Assembly: GCA_030536755.1 (NCBI GenBank)
Contig: JAUNPJ010000028.1
Location: forward strand, 1-41,351
Length of the DNA: 41,351 nucleotides
Direction of reading: 5' to 3'
Origin: Eubacteriales bacterium
Lineage (GTDB): Bacteria > Bacillota > Clostridia > Lachnospirales > Lachnospiraceae
In this document: positions 1-8,846 of the stretch, in pieces
Position numbering within the stretch: position 1 is the stretch's first letter
Layout: each line of letters starts with the position of its first letter
Notes under the pieces: model-generated
The model's database searches: none
What the model saw: only the letters and a program-made list of their open reading frames with translations
What the model was told of the DNA's origin: nothing
Position numbers and translations under genes: made by a program

Positions 1-1145
<1,145 letters not shown>

Positions 1146-1185
1146 TCATTACCTCCGATATATTTTGAATACTTTCTGTTATGAC

Positions 1186-1470
1186 TTATTTTACTACTGC
1201 AAGAATGTCGTTCTGTCTTACGATGATGTATTCCTCGCCATCCAGCTTTACTTCTGTTCCTGCATATTTAGAATAGATCACCTGATCGCCGACAGCAACT
1301 TCCATTTTTACTTCTTTGCCGTCAACCATTCCGCCTGGTCCAACAGCAACAACCTCTGCCTGCTGTGGTTTCTCCTGTGCCTGACCCGGAAGAACGATTC
1401 CAGATTTTGTTGTCTCTTCTGCTTTTAACTGTTTTAATACAACTCTGTCACCCAATGGTACTAATTTCAT
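1186..1470 (-). CDS. groES: Co-chaperonin GroES (10 kDa)
   Basis: Ninety-four-residue lid of the GroEL folding chamber, the normal family length. The N-terminus [14 protein letters not shown], the mobile-loop region (about residues 17-35) and the C-terminal part ending [13 protein letters not shown] are all typical. A GGAGGC ribosome-binding site precedes the ATG. It is the first gene of the groES-groEL operon. The upstream region carries a CIRCE operator, so HrcA-dependent heat-shock control is expected; hrcA itself is not in the window. Confidence 0.98.
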   Translation of the reverse strand: MKLVPLGDRVVLKQLKAEETTKSGIVLPGQAQEKPQQAEVVAVGPGGMVDGKEVKMEVAVGDQVIYSKYAGTEVKLDGEEYIIVRQNDILAVVK

Positions 1471-1514
1471 AATCTATTGCCTCCTTAAAAATTAATCTGT
1501 TTTCTTTTTCATTA

Positions 1515-1541
1515 GTAGCACTCATTTTAGCCGAGTGCTAA
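1515..1541 (-). promoter_or_regulatory. CIRCE operator (HrcA binding site) upstream of groES
   Basis: On the minus strand the arms are TTAGCACTC and GAGTGCTAC, separated by nine bases. This matches the CIRCE consensus TTAGCACTC-N9-GAGTGCTAA except at the last base. It lies in the groES leader, 44 bp before the start codon. HrcA binding here to repress groESL at normal temperature is established for this element; that it happens here is inferred. Confidence 0.95.
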
Positions 1542-1550
1542 TCACTGACT

Positions 1551-1585
1551 ATTATATTATTCAAATTGCCTGTTTTCTGCAACTT
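1551..1585 (-). promoter_or_regulatory. Probable groESL promoter
   Basis: Immediately upstream of CIRCE the minus strand has an overlapping TAATAT/TATAAT -10 region (TATAAT at 1551-1556) and a TTGCAG -35 candidate 17 bp before TAATAT. The predicted start falls at the edge of CIRCE, as expected for HrcA repression. Further upstream (about 1600-1690) the minus strand is almost pure purine and A/T-rich, which could act as a curved or UP-like element. No other feature is visible in that stretch. Confidence 0.6.
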
Positions 1586-1693
1586 CCAATATCTTTATAT
1601 ATTCTATATTATCTTATTATTAATCTTTTATACTCTTATTTTCTCTTTTTTTCTTACTTTTTTATTTTTTAAAATATTCTACCAAACTTTTGT

Positions 1694-1740
1694 CGAAAAA
1701 AGCGCAAAAGAAAAAAGCCATTCAGGCTTTTTTCTTGCGC
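1694..1740 (-). terminator. Intrinsic terminator overlapping the 3' end of codY
   Basis: On the minus strand a stem of about 16 bp (arms GCGCAAGAAAAAAGCC and GGCTTTTTTCTTTTGCGC) with a five-base loop is followed by TTTTTT. The left arm is coding sequence: it encodes the last residues of CodY (ERKKKA), and the stop codon sits in the loop. Confidence 0.92.
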
Positions 1741-2510
1741 TCATTTTTAATTTCTTCTAATTCATCGAAAATCACTTCATTTAAAACCTTGATGTAAGTC
1801 CCCTTCATACCAGAGGAACGGGATTCGATCACACCGGCACTTTCGAATTTACGCAGAGCATTGACGATCACCGAACGAGTGATTCCGACCCGGTCTGCAA
1901 TCTTGCTCGCCACCAGAATACCCTCATTACCATCTAATTCATCGAAAATATGAATAATCGCTTCCAACTCCGTAAATGATAGCGTGCTGAATGCAGATTT
2001 CACTACCTGTTTCTTTCGATCCTCCTCTGCATTCTCTTCATGGACAGAGCGCATCATCTCAAGTCCCACCACCGTTGTTCCATACTCACTTACAATAATA
2101 TCTTCAATATCATACGGTCTATGGTCACGATACATAAACACCGTTCCAAGGCGTTCTCCTGCAATATCAATCGGATTGATGATTCCCTGATATTCCCTGG
2201 CGATATCCACTTCAAACCCCAAAGTCTGAAGATTTACATTTTCTTTTGTTGATAAAACTCCCAGAAATCTTTCATTCAAAAGCGAATCAATATGGCCGCC
2301 TACCTGGTCTACGATCAATTCTGTGATTTCCCCAACTCCTGGGCACAAACTCACTCCCAATACTTTTCCTTTCTTGCTGATAACCAGAATATTCGAATCC
2401 AATGTTTCCATTAAAACCTGACAAATGTCATTAAAAACAACCTTACTTGAACTATTATTATGAAGCAATTTGTTAATTTTTCTGGTCTTATCCAATAACT
2501 GAACACTCAT
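1722..2510 (-). CDS. codY: GTP- and branched-chain-amino-acid-sensing global repressor CodY
   Basis: CodY is the cytosolic regulator that, when bound to GTP and branched-chain amino acids, represses stationary-phase and nutrient-scavenging genes in Firmicutes. The 262-residue protein has the normal length, an N-terminal GAF-like ligand domain opening MSVQLLDKTRKINKLL, and a C-terminal winged helix with the highly conserved recognition helix (VGITRSVIVNALRKFESAG, about residues 207-225). The start has a GGAGGGGAACCC leader. It follows topA after an intrinsic terminator and has its own promoter. Its final codons form one arm of its transcription terminator. Confidence 0.97.
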   Translation of the reverse strand: MSVQLLDKTRKINKLLHNNSSSKVVFNDICQVLMETLDSNILVISKKGKVLGVSLCPGVGEITELIVDQVGGHIDSLLNERFLGVLSTKENVNLQTLGFEVDIAREYQGIINPIDIAGERLGTVFMYRDHRPYDIEDIIVSEYGTTVVGLEMMRSVHEENAEEDRKKQVVKSAFSTLSFTELEAIIHIFDELDGNEGILVASKIADRVGITRSVIVNALRKFESAGVIESRSSGMKGTYIKVLNEVIFDELEEIKNERKKKA

Positions 2511-2554
2511 TTAGGGTTCCCCTCCTTCATTCTAATACTTCCTAGTTTTTTTCT

Positions 2555-2583
2555 ATGTTATCATAAAAATCAAGCATTTTCAA
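2555..2583 (-). promoter_or_regulatory. codY promoter
   Basis: On the minus strand TTGAAA (2578-2583) and TAACAT (2555-2560) are separated by exactly 17 bp, about 45 bp before the codY start. An 11-bp palindrome TTGTCAGACAA (2617-2627) lies just upstream of the -35. It resembles the core of a CodY box only partly, so autoregulation is possible but weakly supported. Confidence 0.72.
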
Positions 2584-2655
2584 TATTTGTTTTATTTTTA
2601 ACATCAAAATTTAATGTTGTCAGACAAAAAATTTTTTTCTACCTATTAAAATGCA

Positions 2656-2704
2656 AAAATGAGGTTAAAATTTCTATATTCATAAGAAATCTCAACCTCA
2701 TTTT
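2656..2704 (-). terminator. Stem-loop terminator after topA
   Basis: Arms AAAATGAGGTT and AACCTCATTTT pair, with extra pairing of AGATTTCT and AGAAATTT inside. The stem starts 8 bp after the topA stop codon. The following sequence is T-rich (TTTTTGCATTTT) rather than a pure U-run, so termination may be partial and the structure may also serve the opposite strand. Confidence 0.78.
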
Positions 2705-2711
2705 ACTGTTT

Positions 2712-4784
2712 TTATTCTTCTTTTGGTTTCTGCATTACATACCCACAATGTTCATCCGCACATACCAGCTTATTTCCCTTCTCAAGCATGTAGCCTCCGC
2801 ATTGAGGACATCTTTCTTCTGAAGGCTTCTGCCATGTCATAAACTCACACTCCGGATTATTTTCACAGCCATAATATTTCCGTCCTTTTTTTGTTTTCTT
2901 CAATACGACATCACCGCCGCACATCGGACATTGTACACCGATTTTCTCATAATAAGGCTTCGTATTACGGCATTCCGGAAATCCCGGACATGCCAGGAAT
3001 CTTCCATGAGGACCATATTTGATCACCATATTTCGCCCGCATTCCTCACAGATGATATCGGTAACCTCGTCCTCAATTTTCACTGCTTCCAGCTCCTTTT
3101 GGGCAGCCTCTACAGCCTCATGCAGATCCGGATAGAAATTGCTGACAACTGTTTTCCATTTTACACTGCCATCTTCCACCTTGTCCAACAGATCCTCCAT
3201 GGTAGCAGTAAAATTCACATCCACAATACTTGGGAATGCCTGCTTCATGATATTATTGACTACTTCCCCAATCTCTGTGATATAAAGATTTTTATTTTCC
3301 TTTGCGACATATCTTCTCGCCAGCAGGGTTGTGATCGTCGGCGCATAAGTACTTGGACGCCCGATTCCCAATTCTTCCAGTGTTTTTACAAGAGAAGCTT
3401 CTGTATAGTGTGCCGGCGGCTGTGTGAAATGCTGCTGCGGATCAAATTCTTTCAATGTCAGTTTGGAATTTTCATCCAATGTTTTAGCCAACAGATTCGA
3501 GTTCTTCTTTTCGTCTCCATCCTGGGTATACACAGACATGAATCCATCGAAAATCATCTTGGAAGCAGATACCGTAAATACATACTCTCCTCCATTGATT
3601 TTTACAGATGTTGTCTCATATTTTGCCGGACTCATACGGCTTGCCACAAATCGTTTCCAGATGAGCTGATACAGACGATACTGGTCTCTTGACAGAGAAT
3701 CTTTCAAAGAGATCGGTGTTCTTGTGACATCCGTCGGACGAATGGCCTCGTGTGCATCCTGAATTTTTTTACCATTTTCCTGCTTTTTCGCAGCTTTTAC
3801 TGTGTAATCATCTCCAAATTCCCGACTGATATACTCTCTCGCTGCTGTATCGGCCTCTTCAGAAATACGAATAGAGTCTGTACGCAGATAACTGATCACA
3901 CCCACCGTTCCATTGCCTTTGATATCAATTCCTTCATACAGCTGCTGCGCAAGGCGCATCGTCTTTTGTGTCGAAAAATTCAGAGTTTTGGCAGCTTCCT
4001 GCTGTAAAGTACTCGTAGTAAAAGGATTCGGCGCCTTTTTCATGCGCTCCCCTTTTTTCACTTCAGCCACACGATAAGAAACTCCCTCCAGTTCACTGAG
4101 AATCTTTTTCATCTCCTGCTCACTGTGGATTTCTATTTTTTTATCTTTGCCATAGAATTTGGCACGCAGCGGCTTACGCTCGCCCTCTACCTGAAAATCT
4201 GCCTCCAAAGACCAGTATTCTTCCGGAATAAAGGAATTAATCTCATCTTCTCTGTCACCGATCAGGCGAAGTGTGACAGACTGTACACGACCAGCGCTTA
4301 ATCCACGCTTTACTTTTGCCCAAAGCAGCGGGCTGATCTCATATCCCACCATACGGTCCAACATACGACGAGCCTGCTGTGCGTCCACAAGATTCATATC
4401 AATTTCTCTTGCCTGTTTAATAGAAGCTTTTACAGCAGTTTTTGTAATTTCATTAAATGTAATCCTGTGCATTTTACTCTCATCTGCTTTCAGAGCAGTC
4501 TTCAAATGCCAGGAAATCGCCTCCCCCTCACGGTCGGGGTCAGTTGCAAGATATATTTTATCCGCTTTCTTGGCTGACTTACGCAAAGCTGCCAACAGTT
4601 CTCCCTTTCCGCGGATTGTAATGTATTTCGGTTCAAAGTCATGCTCAACATCAATTCCCAACTGACTTTTAGGCAAGTCTCTGACATGCCCGTTCGATGC
4701 TGCCACCTCATAATTACTCCCCAAAAACTTTTTGATTGTTTTTACCTTCGCAGGTGATTCTACAATAACAAGATATTTTGCCAT
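2712..4784 (-). CDS. topA: DNA topoisomerase I (type IA)
   Basis: Relaxes negative supercoils by cutting one DNA strand through a 5'-phosphotyrosine. The 690-residue protein begins MAKYLVIVESPAKVK. An in-frame ATG nine codons upstream exists, but the 4784 start has the AGGAGA ribosome-binding site. The Toprim domain is at the N-terminus with DPDREG at 82-87, and the catalytic tyrosine is about residue 299 in SYLRTDS. Three C-terminal CxxC-type zinc ribbons begin near 579, 619 and 659, as in full-length bacterial TopA. Upstream dprA and yifB face the same way, but topA also has its own promoter (4877-4905). Confidence 0.97.
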   Translation of the reverse strand: MAKYLVIVESPAKVKTIKKFLGSNYEVAASNGHVRDLPKSQLGIDVEHDFEPKYITIRGKGELLAALRKSAKKADKIYLATDPDREGEAISWHLKTALKADESKMHRITFNEITKTAVKASIKQAREIDMNLVDAQQARRMLDRMVGYEISPLLWAKVKRGLSAGRVQSVTLRLIGDREDEINSFIPEEYWSLEADFQVEGERKPLRAKFYGKDKKIEIHSEQEMKKILSELEGVSYRVAEVKKGERMKKAPNPFTTSTLQQEAAKTLNFSTQKTMRLAQQLYEGIDIKGNGTVGVISYLRTDSIRISEEADTAAREYISREFGDDYTVKAAKKQENGKKIQDAHEAIRPTDVTRTPISLKDSLSRDQYRLYQLIWKRFVASRMSPAKYETTSVKINGGEYVFTVSASKMIFDGFMSVYTQDGDEKKNSNLLAKTLDENSKLTLKEFDPQQHFTQPPAHYTEASLVKTLEELGIGRPSTYAPTITTLLARRYVAKENKNLYITEIGEVVNNIMKQAFPSIVDVNFTATMEDLLDKVEDGSVKWKTVVSNFYPDLHEAVEAAQKELEAVKIEDEVTDIICEECGRNMVIKYGPHGRFLACPGFPECRNTKPYYEKIGVQCPMCGGDVVLKKTKKGRKYYGCENNPECEFMTWQKPSEERCPQCGGYMLEKGNKLVCADEHCGYVMQKPKEE

Positions 4785-4876
4785 TTTTTGTCTCCTAAAT
4801 CTAATCAGCACTTTCAGCAGCTATGCTGACTGCCGGGCCCTCCCTCAACAACAGACGTTCCGTCCAAATCCAGTCC

Positions 4877-4905
4877 ACTATACAACAATTTTTTCGTACT
4901 TTCAA
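4877..4905 (-). promoter_or_regulatory. topA promoter
   Basis: TTGAAA (4900-4905) and TATAGT (4877-4882) on the minus strand are spaced 17 bp apart, giving a leader of about 85 nt before the topA ATG. The leader includes a GC-rich segment near 4830 with possible hairpins. The MITE-like element ends 33 bp upstream of the -35 box. Confidence 0.75.
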
Positions 4906-4946
4906 GTCTTTCTGCACAAAATTCTTGTAATTACTTCCCACACATC

Positions 4947-5089
4947 GTTACTGTTCACTCCGTTCACAGTAACTTAGCCAAAATTCATTCCAGATTGCCT
5001 TCGGCAATGGAATTTTGGCTTGTATGTCTCGGGATTTTGGCATATTCATGCCAAAACACCTCGCGGGATAGTGCCGTGTGAACAGTAAC
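4947..5089. mobile_element. MITE-like non-autonomous element with 12-bp terminal inverted repeats
   Basis: The 143-bp element begins GTTACTGTTCAC (4947-4958) and ends with its exact inverse GTGAACAGTAAC (5078-5089). The octamer CACACATC lies directly on both sides (4939-4946 and 5090-5097), as expected for a target-site duplication. Inside are three stem-loops: a terminal one using GTTACTGT/ACAGTAAC (4947-4973), one on GCCAAAATTC/GGAATTTTGGC, and one on TTTTGGCAT/ATGCCAAAA. There is no coding capacity. It fills most of the 344-bp gap between dprA and topA. The transposase family that moved it cannot be named from this window. Confidence 0.85.
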
Positions 5090-5128
5090 CACACATCTCA
5101 AAAATTTCTTCTATCATTCTATCGATAC

Positions 5129-6007
5129 TCAGGAAAATTTAGAACTTTTGACATAATAATTCTTGCTGATTTCAATCACAATCTGCTCCAGCTGCAATTC
5201 GAGAAGTGCCCCCTGCACCTGTTGTATATCATAAGGAACCCTACGGCATAAATCTTCCAGAGAAATCGGCGTGGTATCCAACTGTCTATAGATGTATTGT
5301 GCCTCCGCAGACATCTGCAAAACTTTTCTCTGACGAAAATTTTCCGCCAGTATGCTTTTTTCCATCCCCAGTTCCTGCAAAATCATATCCGGTGAACAAG
5401 CAATTCCGGCCCCCTGTGCGATCAGACGGTTGCATCCTTCACTCAACACATCCCCAACTCTCCCCGGGAGTGCATAAACCGTTTTTCCCTGCTCCAGTGC
5501 ATAATCTACGGTAATCAGAGAGCCGCTGTGGCGACGTGCCTCTACGACCACAATCACATCCGACAATGCACTGATAATACGATTTCTTGCCGGAAAAAAA
5601 TATGGCCGGGCCTGTGTTCCTTCTGGCTGCTCCCCTAAAATCCCGCCGCCGGATTCCAGAATTTTATCATAAATCCTCTGATTGGCTCTCGGATAGCATA
5701 CATTCACATCATTCGCCAGTACTGCATAAGTGGGTGTTTTTCCCTTCATAGCTCCTGCATGCGCCTCCCCGTCGACTCCCAGTGCAAGCCCACTGATAAT
5801 CTGTACCCCTTCCTGACTGAGTACCCGCGCAAATTCTGACGCCATATTCCTTCCATAATTGCTGCAGGAACGCGCCCCCACAATGGCAACCGAGGGCTTG
5901 TCATCTGCCGGAAGATTTCCCCGAACATACAGAATTTCCGGCATCTGATTCAATCTCTTCAAACGAAGCGGGTAAGCATCATCCGTTTTCTTTACTATTT
6001 TTATCAT
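5129..6007 (-). CDS. dprA: DNA processing protein DprA (Smf)
   Basis: DprA binds incoming single-stranded DNA and loads RecA during natural transformation; many non-competent Firmicutes keep it. The 292-residue protein has the Rossmann-like DprA core with SGLALGVD at about 72-79 and FPARNRI near 138-144. A small winged-helix-like domain (about 230-290) ends the protein. It starts near the core with almost no N-terminal SAM-like domain, similar to short DprA forms. The gene lies 20 bp downstream of yifB, a comM-type gene also linked to transformation, so the two are probably one operon. Confidence 0.95.
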   Translation of the reverse strand: MIKIVKKTDDAYPLRLKRLNQMPEILYVRGNLPADDKPSVAIVGARSCSNYGRNMASEFARVLSQEGVQIISGLALGVDGEAHAGAMKGKTPTYAVLANDVNVCYPRANQRIYDKILESGGGILGEQPEGTQARPYFFPARNRIISALSDVIVVVEARRHSGSLITVDYALEQGKTVYALPGRVGDVLSEGCNRLIAQGAGIACSPDMILQELGMEKSILAENFRQRKVLQMSAEAQYIYRQLDTTPISLEDLCRRVPYDIQQVQGALLELQLEQIVIEISKNYYVKSSKFS

Positions 6008-6027
6008 CTTTCACCTGTCCTTTCCTA

Positions 6028-7560
6028 TCAGGATCCGCTCCAGTACTTTCTGTCAATCATACGATATGTCAAAGCTTCCGCGATATGTTTTTCCGTAATC
6101 AGTTCCTCCTCTTCCATATCCGCGATAGTTCTTGCTACCTTCAAAACCCTGTGGTACCCTCTTGCGCTGAGTGCAAGACCTGTAAATGCCTTTTGGATCA
6201 TTTCCTTTCCTTTGGAACTCATTACACAATACTGCTCTACTTCTCTGGCTCCCATGTCCGAATTAAAATGTATGCCTGTACCGGAATAACGTTGCTGCTG
6301 AATCTTTTGTGTTCTGGTGACAAGTTCCCGAATCTGCGCGGATGTCTCCCCGTTTCTTTCTCCTGTCATCTCCTGCCAGGACACGGCGGGCGCTTCTACA
6401 CAGATATCTATACGATCCAGAAGAGGCTGGCTGATCTTTCTCAGATAACGATGGATTTCCTGTTGTGTACATCGGCAGCGATTCATATCCGGATAATATC
6501 CGCAAGGACAGGGATTCATAGCTGCTACAAGCATAAAATCTGCCGGAAATGTATAAGTTCCCTGCACTCTGGATAAATGAATACAATGGTCTTCCATAGG
6601 CTGACGCAGCACTTCAAGACTGGACTTGGAAAATTCTGGAAGCTCATCCAGAAAAAGAACGGAACGGTGTGCCAGTGTTACCTCGCCCGGTTTGGGGATT
6701 TTTCCACCGCCGGCAAGTGCCTGGGCAGAAATCGTATGATGAGGGGATCGAAATGGACGGATACGCATCACAGGGCTGTCTTGCGGCAGCAATCCTGCAA
6801 TGCTGTAGATTTTTGTAATTTCCAGGCTTTCTTCCATAGTAAGATTCGGCATAATCGTCGGAATTCTTCTTGCAATCATCGTCTTGCCTGCTCCCGGAAC
6901 ACCGATCAGCAAAAGATTGTGTAATCCACTTGCTGCGATTACAGCCGCTCTTTTCAGATTCTCCTGCCCACGAATATCCGAAAAATCCGTATCGTATACA
7001 CATGGTGTCTCATCCGGACTCCAGATTTTTTCTTCCATAATAAATGGATCCGGCAAATTAAGCTTTTCCAGCATTTCTTCCAGAGTGCTTACACCGATAA
7101 TCGGAATGTCTTTTACCAGAAGTCCTTCTTTCTGATTTGCTGCCGGAATCACACAGGCACTGCATCCCATTTCTCTGGCCTTCATCACACTCGGCAAAAT
7201 TCCGGAAACGCCCCGAATCTCCCCATTCAGGCTCAATTCTCCAAGCATCATGATATTTTCCATCCTGTCCCTTGGTATATACCCCATGGAAGTAAGCACG
7301 GCACCTGCCACCGGAAGATCAAATCCCGCCCCCTCCTTTCGCACATCGGCCGGTGCCAGATTGACTGTAATCTTTTTGGGCGGTAATGCAATCTTACTGT
7401 TTCGAAGCGCTGTTCTTACCCTGTCCTGTGCTTCTTTCACCTGCGAAGATACATAGCCCACCATAGAAAACGAAGGCAGACCGTCACTCACATCGGCTTC
7501 CACACGCACGGGCAGAATTTCCATGCCTAAAATAGCTGCTGATAACACACTGCTGAACAT
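6028..7560 (-). CDS. YifB/ComM family Mg-chelatase-like AAA+ ATPase
   Basis: A 510-residue member of the YifB/ComM family; ComM is a hexameric helicase promoting branch migration during recombination of transformed DNA. The order is an N-terminal ChlI-like/Lon-protease-fold domain (about 1-170), an AAA+ module with Walker A GVPGAGKT (220-227) and a Walker B-like LFLDELPEF, and a C-terminal ChlI domain with the CPCGYYPD cysteine motif. An in-frame ATG 18 codons upstream is possible, but the GGAG site fits the start at 7560. It is first in the yifB-dprA pair. Confidence 0.93.
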   Translation of the reverse strand: MFSSVLSAAILGMEILPVRVEADVSDGLPSFSMVGYVSSQVKEAQDRVRTALRNSKIALPPKKITVNLAPADVRKEGAGFDLPVAGAVLTSMGYIPRDRMENIMMLGELSLNGEIRGVSGILPSVMKAREMGCSACVIPAANQKEGLLVKDIPIIGVSTLEEMLEKLNLPDPFIMEEKIWSPDETPCVYDTDFSDIRGQENLKRAAVIAASGLHNLLLIGVPGAGKTMIARRIPTIMPNLTMEESLEITKIYSIAGLLPQDSPVMRIRPFRSPHHTISAQALAGGGKIPKPGEVTLAHRSVLFLDELPEFSKSSLEVLRQPMEDHCIHLSRVQGTYTFPADFMLVAAMNPCPCGYYPDMNRCRCTQQEIHRYLRKISQPLLDRIDICVEAPAVSWQEMTGERNGETSAQIRELVTRTQKIQQQRYSGTGIHFNSDMGAREVEQYCVMSSKGKEMIQKAFTGLALSARGYHRVLKVARTIADMEEEELITEKHIAEALTYRMIDRKYWSGS

Positions 7561-7628
7561 AAAATCTCCTTTCTTCTGTTTTATCACTTTTTTGAAAATT
7601 CGGGATAGATGCATCCCTTAAGAATTGC

Positions 7629-7644
7629 TGCAGGTATACCTGCA
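7629..7644. promoter_or_regulatory. Perfect 16-bp palindrome in the yifB leader
   Basis: TGCAGGTATACCTGCA is a perfect palindrome between the terminator-like hairpin and the yifB start. It is short and has no loop, which fits a dimeric protein operator better than an RNA hairpin. I do not recognise the regulator. Confidence 0.5.
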
Positions 7645-7656
7645 AGAAATGTTATA

Positions 7657-7698
7657 AAAGCTGAAATCATGTGATTATTATAGCATGATTTCAGCTTT
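7657..7698 (-). terminator. 15-bp stem-loop after the lysozyme-like gene
   Basis: AAAGCTGAAATCATG (7657-7671) pairs perfectly with CATGATTTCAGCTTT (7684-7698) around a 12-base A/T loop. It lies 33 bp after the stop codon of the upstream gene. Only three T residues end the stem on the minus strand, so it may terminate weakly or act as an mRNA 3'-end stabiliser. Confidence 0.7.
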
Positions 7699-7731
7699 CT
7701 TACATATTATAATGTATAAATTTTTTATAAA

Positions 7732-8787
7732 CTATTCCTGTGTCACAGGAAGCGCATAATAGCGAAGCACATGTTCCGGATAAAACTGATCTCCATAATC
7801 CCACTTTCCCATCAGTTTTGTATCATGCTCATCACGCGTTCGCCCATTGCTTGCCATCTCGGCATACTCAGCTGCAATCTGTTCATTCCATCCTGTAACA
7901 CCTTTTTCCTCTGAGAAATCCAGATAACGAATTCCAAAATTATATGCCTGGAGAGCCTGCTCGATTCGCGGAATATCATCCGGTCCCTCTACACCAGCCT
8001 TCACCAGTGCCTCCTTCAGTTCCTGGACACCGCATTCAATCGAATAACTGATATCTGTGATGCCATTCGGAACTCTTGGGTAACGTGTATTAAATGCTCC
8101 CTCAGAAGACTGCATGATGTCCAGTCCTTTTCCTGCACTTTCCTGCATCATAAGAGCCATCAGCAAATCTGTATACTGAGGAATTCCATATCTTGCCGCC
8201 ATCTGTTCCACTTGAGTTCGATAAGATTCACAGTGTTCATTAATCTCTTTTTCTGCTCTTTTGATTGTAGGAAGCCGAAGCTCTTTCGCAGTCTCTTCTA
8301 CCACACTCTCCTCAACAGACACTGGTTTTTCTCTGTCCGGAATGCAGCAAAATGCGATAATAGACAACACACAGATGATACGGACCATCACCAGCATCCG
8401 ATCATACTGTTTCTTTCTCCTGCTTTTTTTCTTTTTTCCGGATGTCTTTTTTCTCTTCGTCTGTTCTGATACATTCGGTGCTTTTTCTGTCCTGGTGCCT
8501 TCCTGCGCACCTTCCTTTTTTTCTTCTTCCGTTTTCTGCGGTGTATGTTCTGTTTCCTGCTGTGCAGTCGGCTTTTCCTCCTGCGTCAGTTCTTCTTTCA
8601 ACGGTTCCTGTACACTCGTCTCTGTCTTTGCTTCTTCCTGCGGTATCTCCTCTGCTGTTTTTTCCTCTGCTGTGTTCTCTTCTGTCACAGACGCTCCTGG
8701 CTCTGTCACAGTCTGCACATCTTTTTGTTCTTCGTTTTCCCCTTGTTCTGCCGCTGCCTCTTTCTGCTCTATCATATCCTCTTTCAT
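7732..8787 (-). CDS. Membrane-anchored lysozyme-like (CwlT-type) muramidase with a long acidic cytoplasmic tail
   Basis: The C-terminal half (about 185-340) matches the bacterial lysozyme-like fold of CwlT/Tn916 Orf14: ALMMQESAGK with the candidate catalytic Glu216, DIMQSSEG (223-230) and the AYNFG motif. Before it lie a roughly 110-residue Glu/Thr/Gln-rich low-complexity region, a Lys/Arg cluster (111-130) and one membrane helix (131-149), giving type II topology with the enzyme outside. Predicted role: local peptidoglycan cleavage. No secretion operon is adjacent. The start is uncertain: the ribosome-binding site is weak and an ATG four codons downstream is possible. It follows the MFS gene by 59 bp and may share its transcript. 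Confidence 0.82.
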   Translation of the reverse strand: MKEDMIEQKEAAAEQGENEEQKDVQTVTEPGASVTEENTAEEKTAEEIPQEEAKTETSVQEPLKEELTQEEKPTAQQETEHTPQKTEEEKKEGAQEGTRTEKAPNVSEQTKRKKTSGKKKKSRRKKQYDRMLVMVRIICVLSIIAFCCIPDREKPVSVEESVVEETAKELRLPTIKRAEKEINEHCESYRTQVEQMAARYGIPQYTDLLMALMMQESAGKGLDIMQSSEGAFNTRYPRVPNGITDISYSIECGVQELKEALVKAGVEGPDDIPRIEQALQAYNFGIRYLDFSEEKGVTGWNEQIAAEYAEMASNGRTRDEHDTKLMGKWDYGDQFYPEHVLRYYALPVTQE

Positions 8788-8846
8788 AAGCTTTCTATAC
8801 CTTTATATCTTTTGTTATATCCGTTCAGTAACTCGCAAAATACTCC

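Noticed and set aside
1600-1690. Small gene in the pyrimidine-rich stretch between codY and groES
   Set aside because: The only open frame (1566-1760, plus) is Phe/Leu-rich from T-runs and crosses the codY terminator.
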